A stretch of 6,052 nt of DNA from an uncultured Aggregatibacter sp. (GTDB lineage: Bacteria; Pseudomonadota; Gammaproteobacteria; Enterobacterales; Pasteurellaceae). The stretch spans positions 1-6,052 of the forward strand of contig NZ_CABFLM010000097.1 of NCBI RefSeq assembly GCF_901873365.1, written 5' to 3'. How positions within the stretch are numbered: position 1 is the first letter of the stretch; every line of letters starts with the position of its first letter. Made by a program: the position numbers and the translations under genes. Shown one piece after another: positions 5,855-6,052 of the stretch. Under the pieces are notes generated by a model. It made no database searches. It had not been told where the DNA came from and worked only from the letters and a program-made list of their open reading frames with translations.

Positions 5855-6052
5855 ATTTCCTCCTATTTACAATCGCTTCATTTGTTCATTCTAAACTAAA
5901 ATGATCAAACTTTCTTATGAAATTATGCGTTAAAAAAATTCATTTTTGTAAAATTGCGTAAAGACTGTGGGGTTGTTGTGGTATCTCTAATTTGACTGTG
6001 ATACATTTATCAAACAGTAGTCTTAATCATTGATTTAGTTAGAGTGCTTTTT
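5855..6052 (-). promoter_or_regulatory. AT-rich upstream region of the PAAR-vgrG cluster, probable promoter
   Basis: A 198-base stretch with no gene, ahead of the first gene in the series. The best promoter candidate I can see on the minus strand is TTTACA (5952-5947) with CATAAT (5927-5922), but the spacing is 19 bases, so it is weak. Two direct copies of CACAGTC (minus strand; 5963-5969 and 5994-6000) lie 31 bases apart, about three helical turns. A TGTGA-N6-TATCA sequence at 5997-6012 matches 8 of 10 core bases of a CRP site. None of these is strong evidence alone. Confidence 0.25.

Overview
The window looks like an accessory type VI secretion system (T6SS) cluster from a member of the Pasteurellaceae. 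The family call rests on four exact copies of the 9-base Haemophilus-type DNA uptake signal (AAGTGCGGT or its complement), with the usual AT-rich flanks. It is supported by the moderate-to-low GC content. The genus cannot be fixed from this sequence. Haemophilus parainfluenzae, Aggregatibacter and Pasteurella-like genomes all use this signal variant.

Every gene I can support lies on the minus strand, so transcription runs from high to low coordinates. The order is: a small PAAR spike-tip protein (5585-5854), a complete VgrG spike (3454-5520), a long DUF4123 adaptor/chaperone (1435-3249), a 440-residue putative zinc metallopeptidase effector with an HESGH motif (120-1442), and the start of a lipoprotein gene (1-123) that runs off the window. 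The adaptor and effector genes overlap by 8 bases. The effector and lipoprotein genes overlap by 4 (ATGA). These overlaps tie the last three genes into one translationally coupled unit.

The expected mechanism, inferred from T6SS biology, is this. PAAR caps the VgrG trimer. The DUF4123 protein loads the effector onto VgrG. The effector is injected into a neighbouring cell. The lipoprotein, anchored in the outer membrane on the periplasmic side, is the likely immunity protein. A lipoprotein partner implies that the toxin acts in the periplasm.

The part most likely to be new is the effector-immunity pair. The last 140 codons of the effector and the lipoprotein start are about 32-34% GC by my count, against about 47% in the middle of the effector gene. 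This fits a recently swapped toxin domain plus immunity gene attached to a resident delivery domain.

Non-coding structure includes a terminator-like hairpin between PAAR and vgrG. A nested hairpin built around an uptake signal lies in the 204-base vgrG-adaptor gap. An antisense terminator-like hairpin, also built on an uptake signal, lies inside the adaptor gene. The 198 bases upstream of PAAR (5855-6052) hold no gene and probably carry the cluster promoter. No tRNA, rRNA, CRISPR array, insertion sequence or convincing plus-strand gene was seen.
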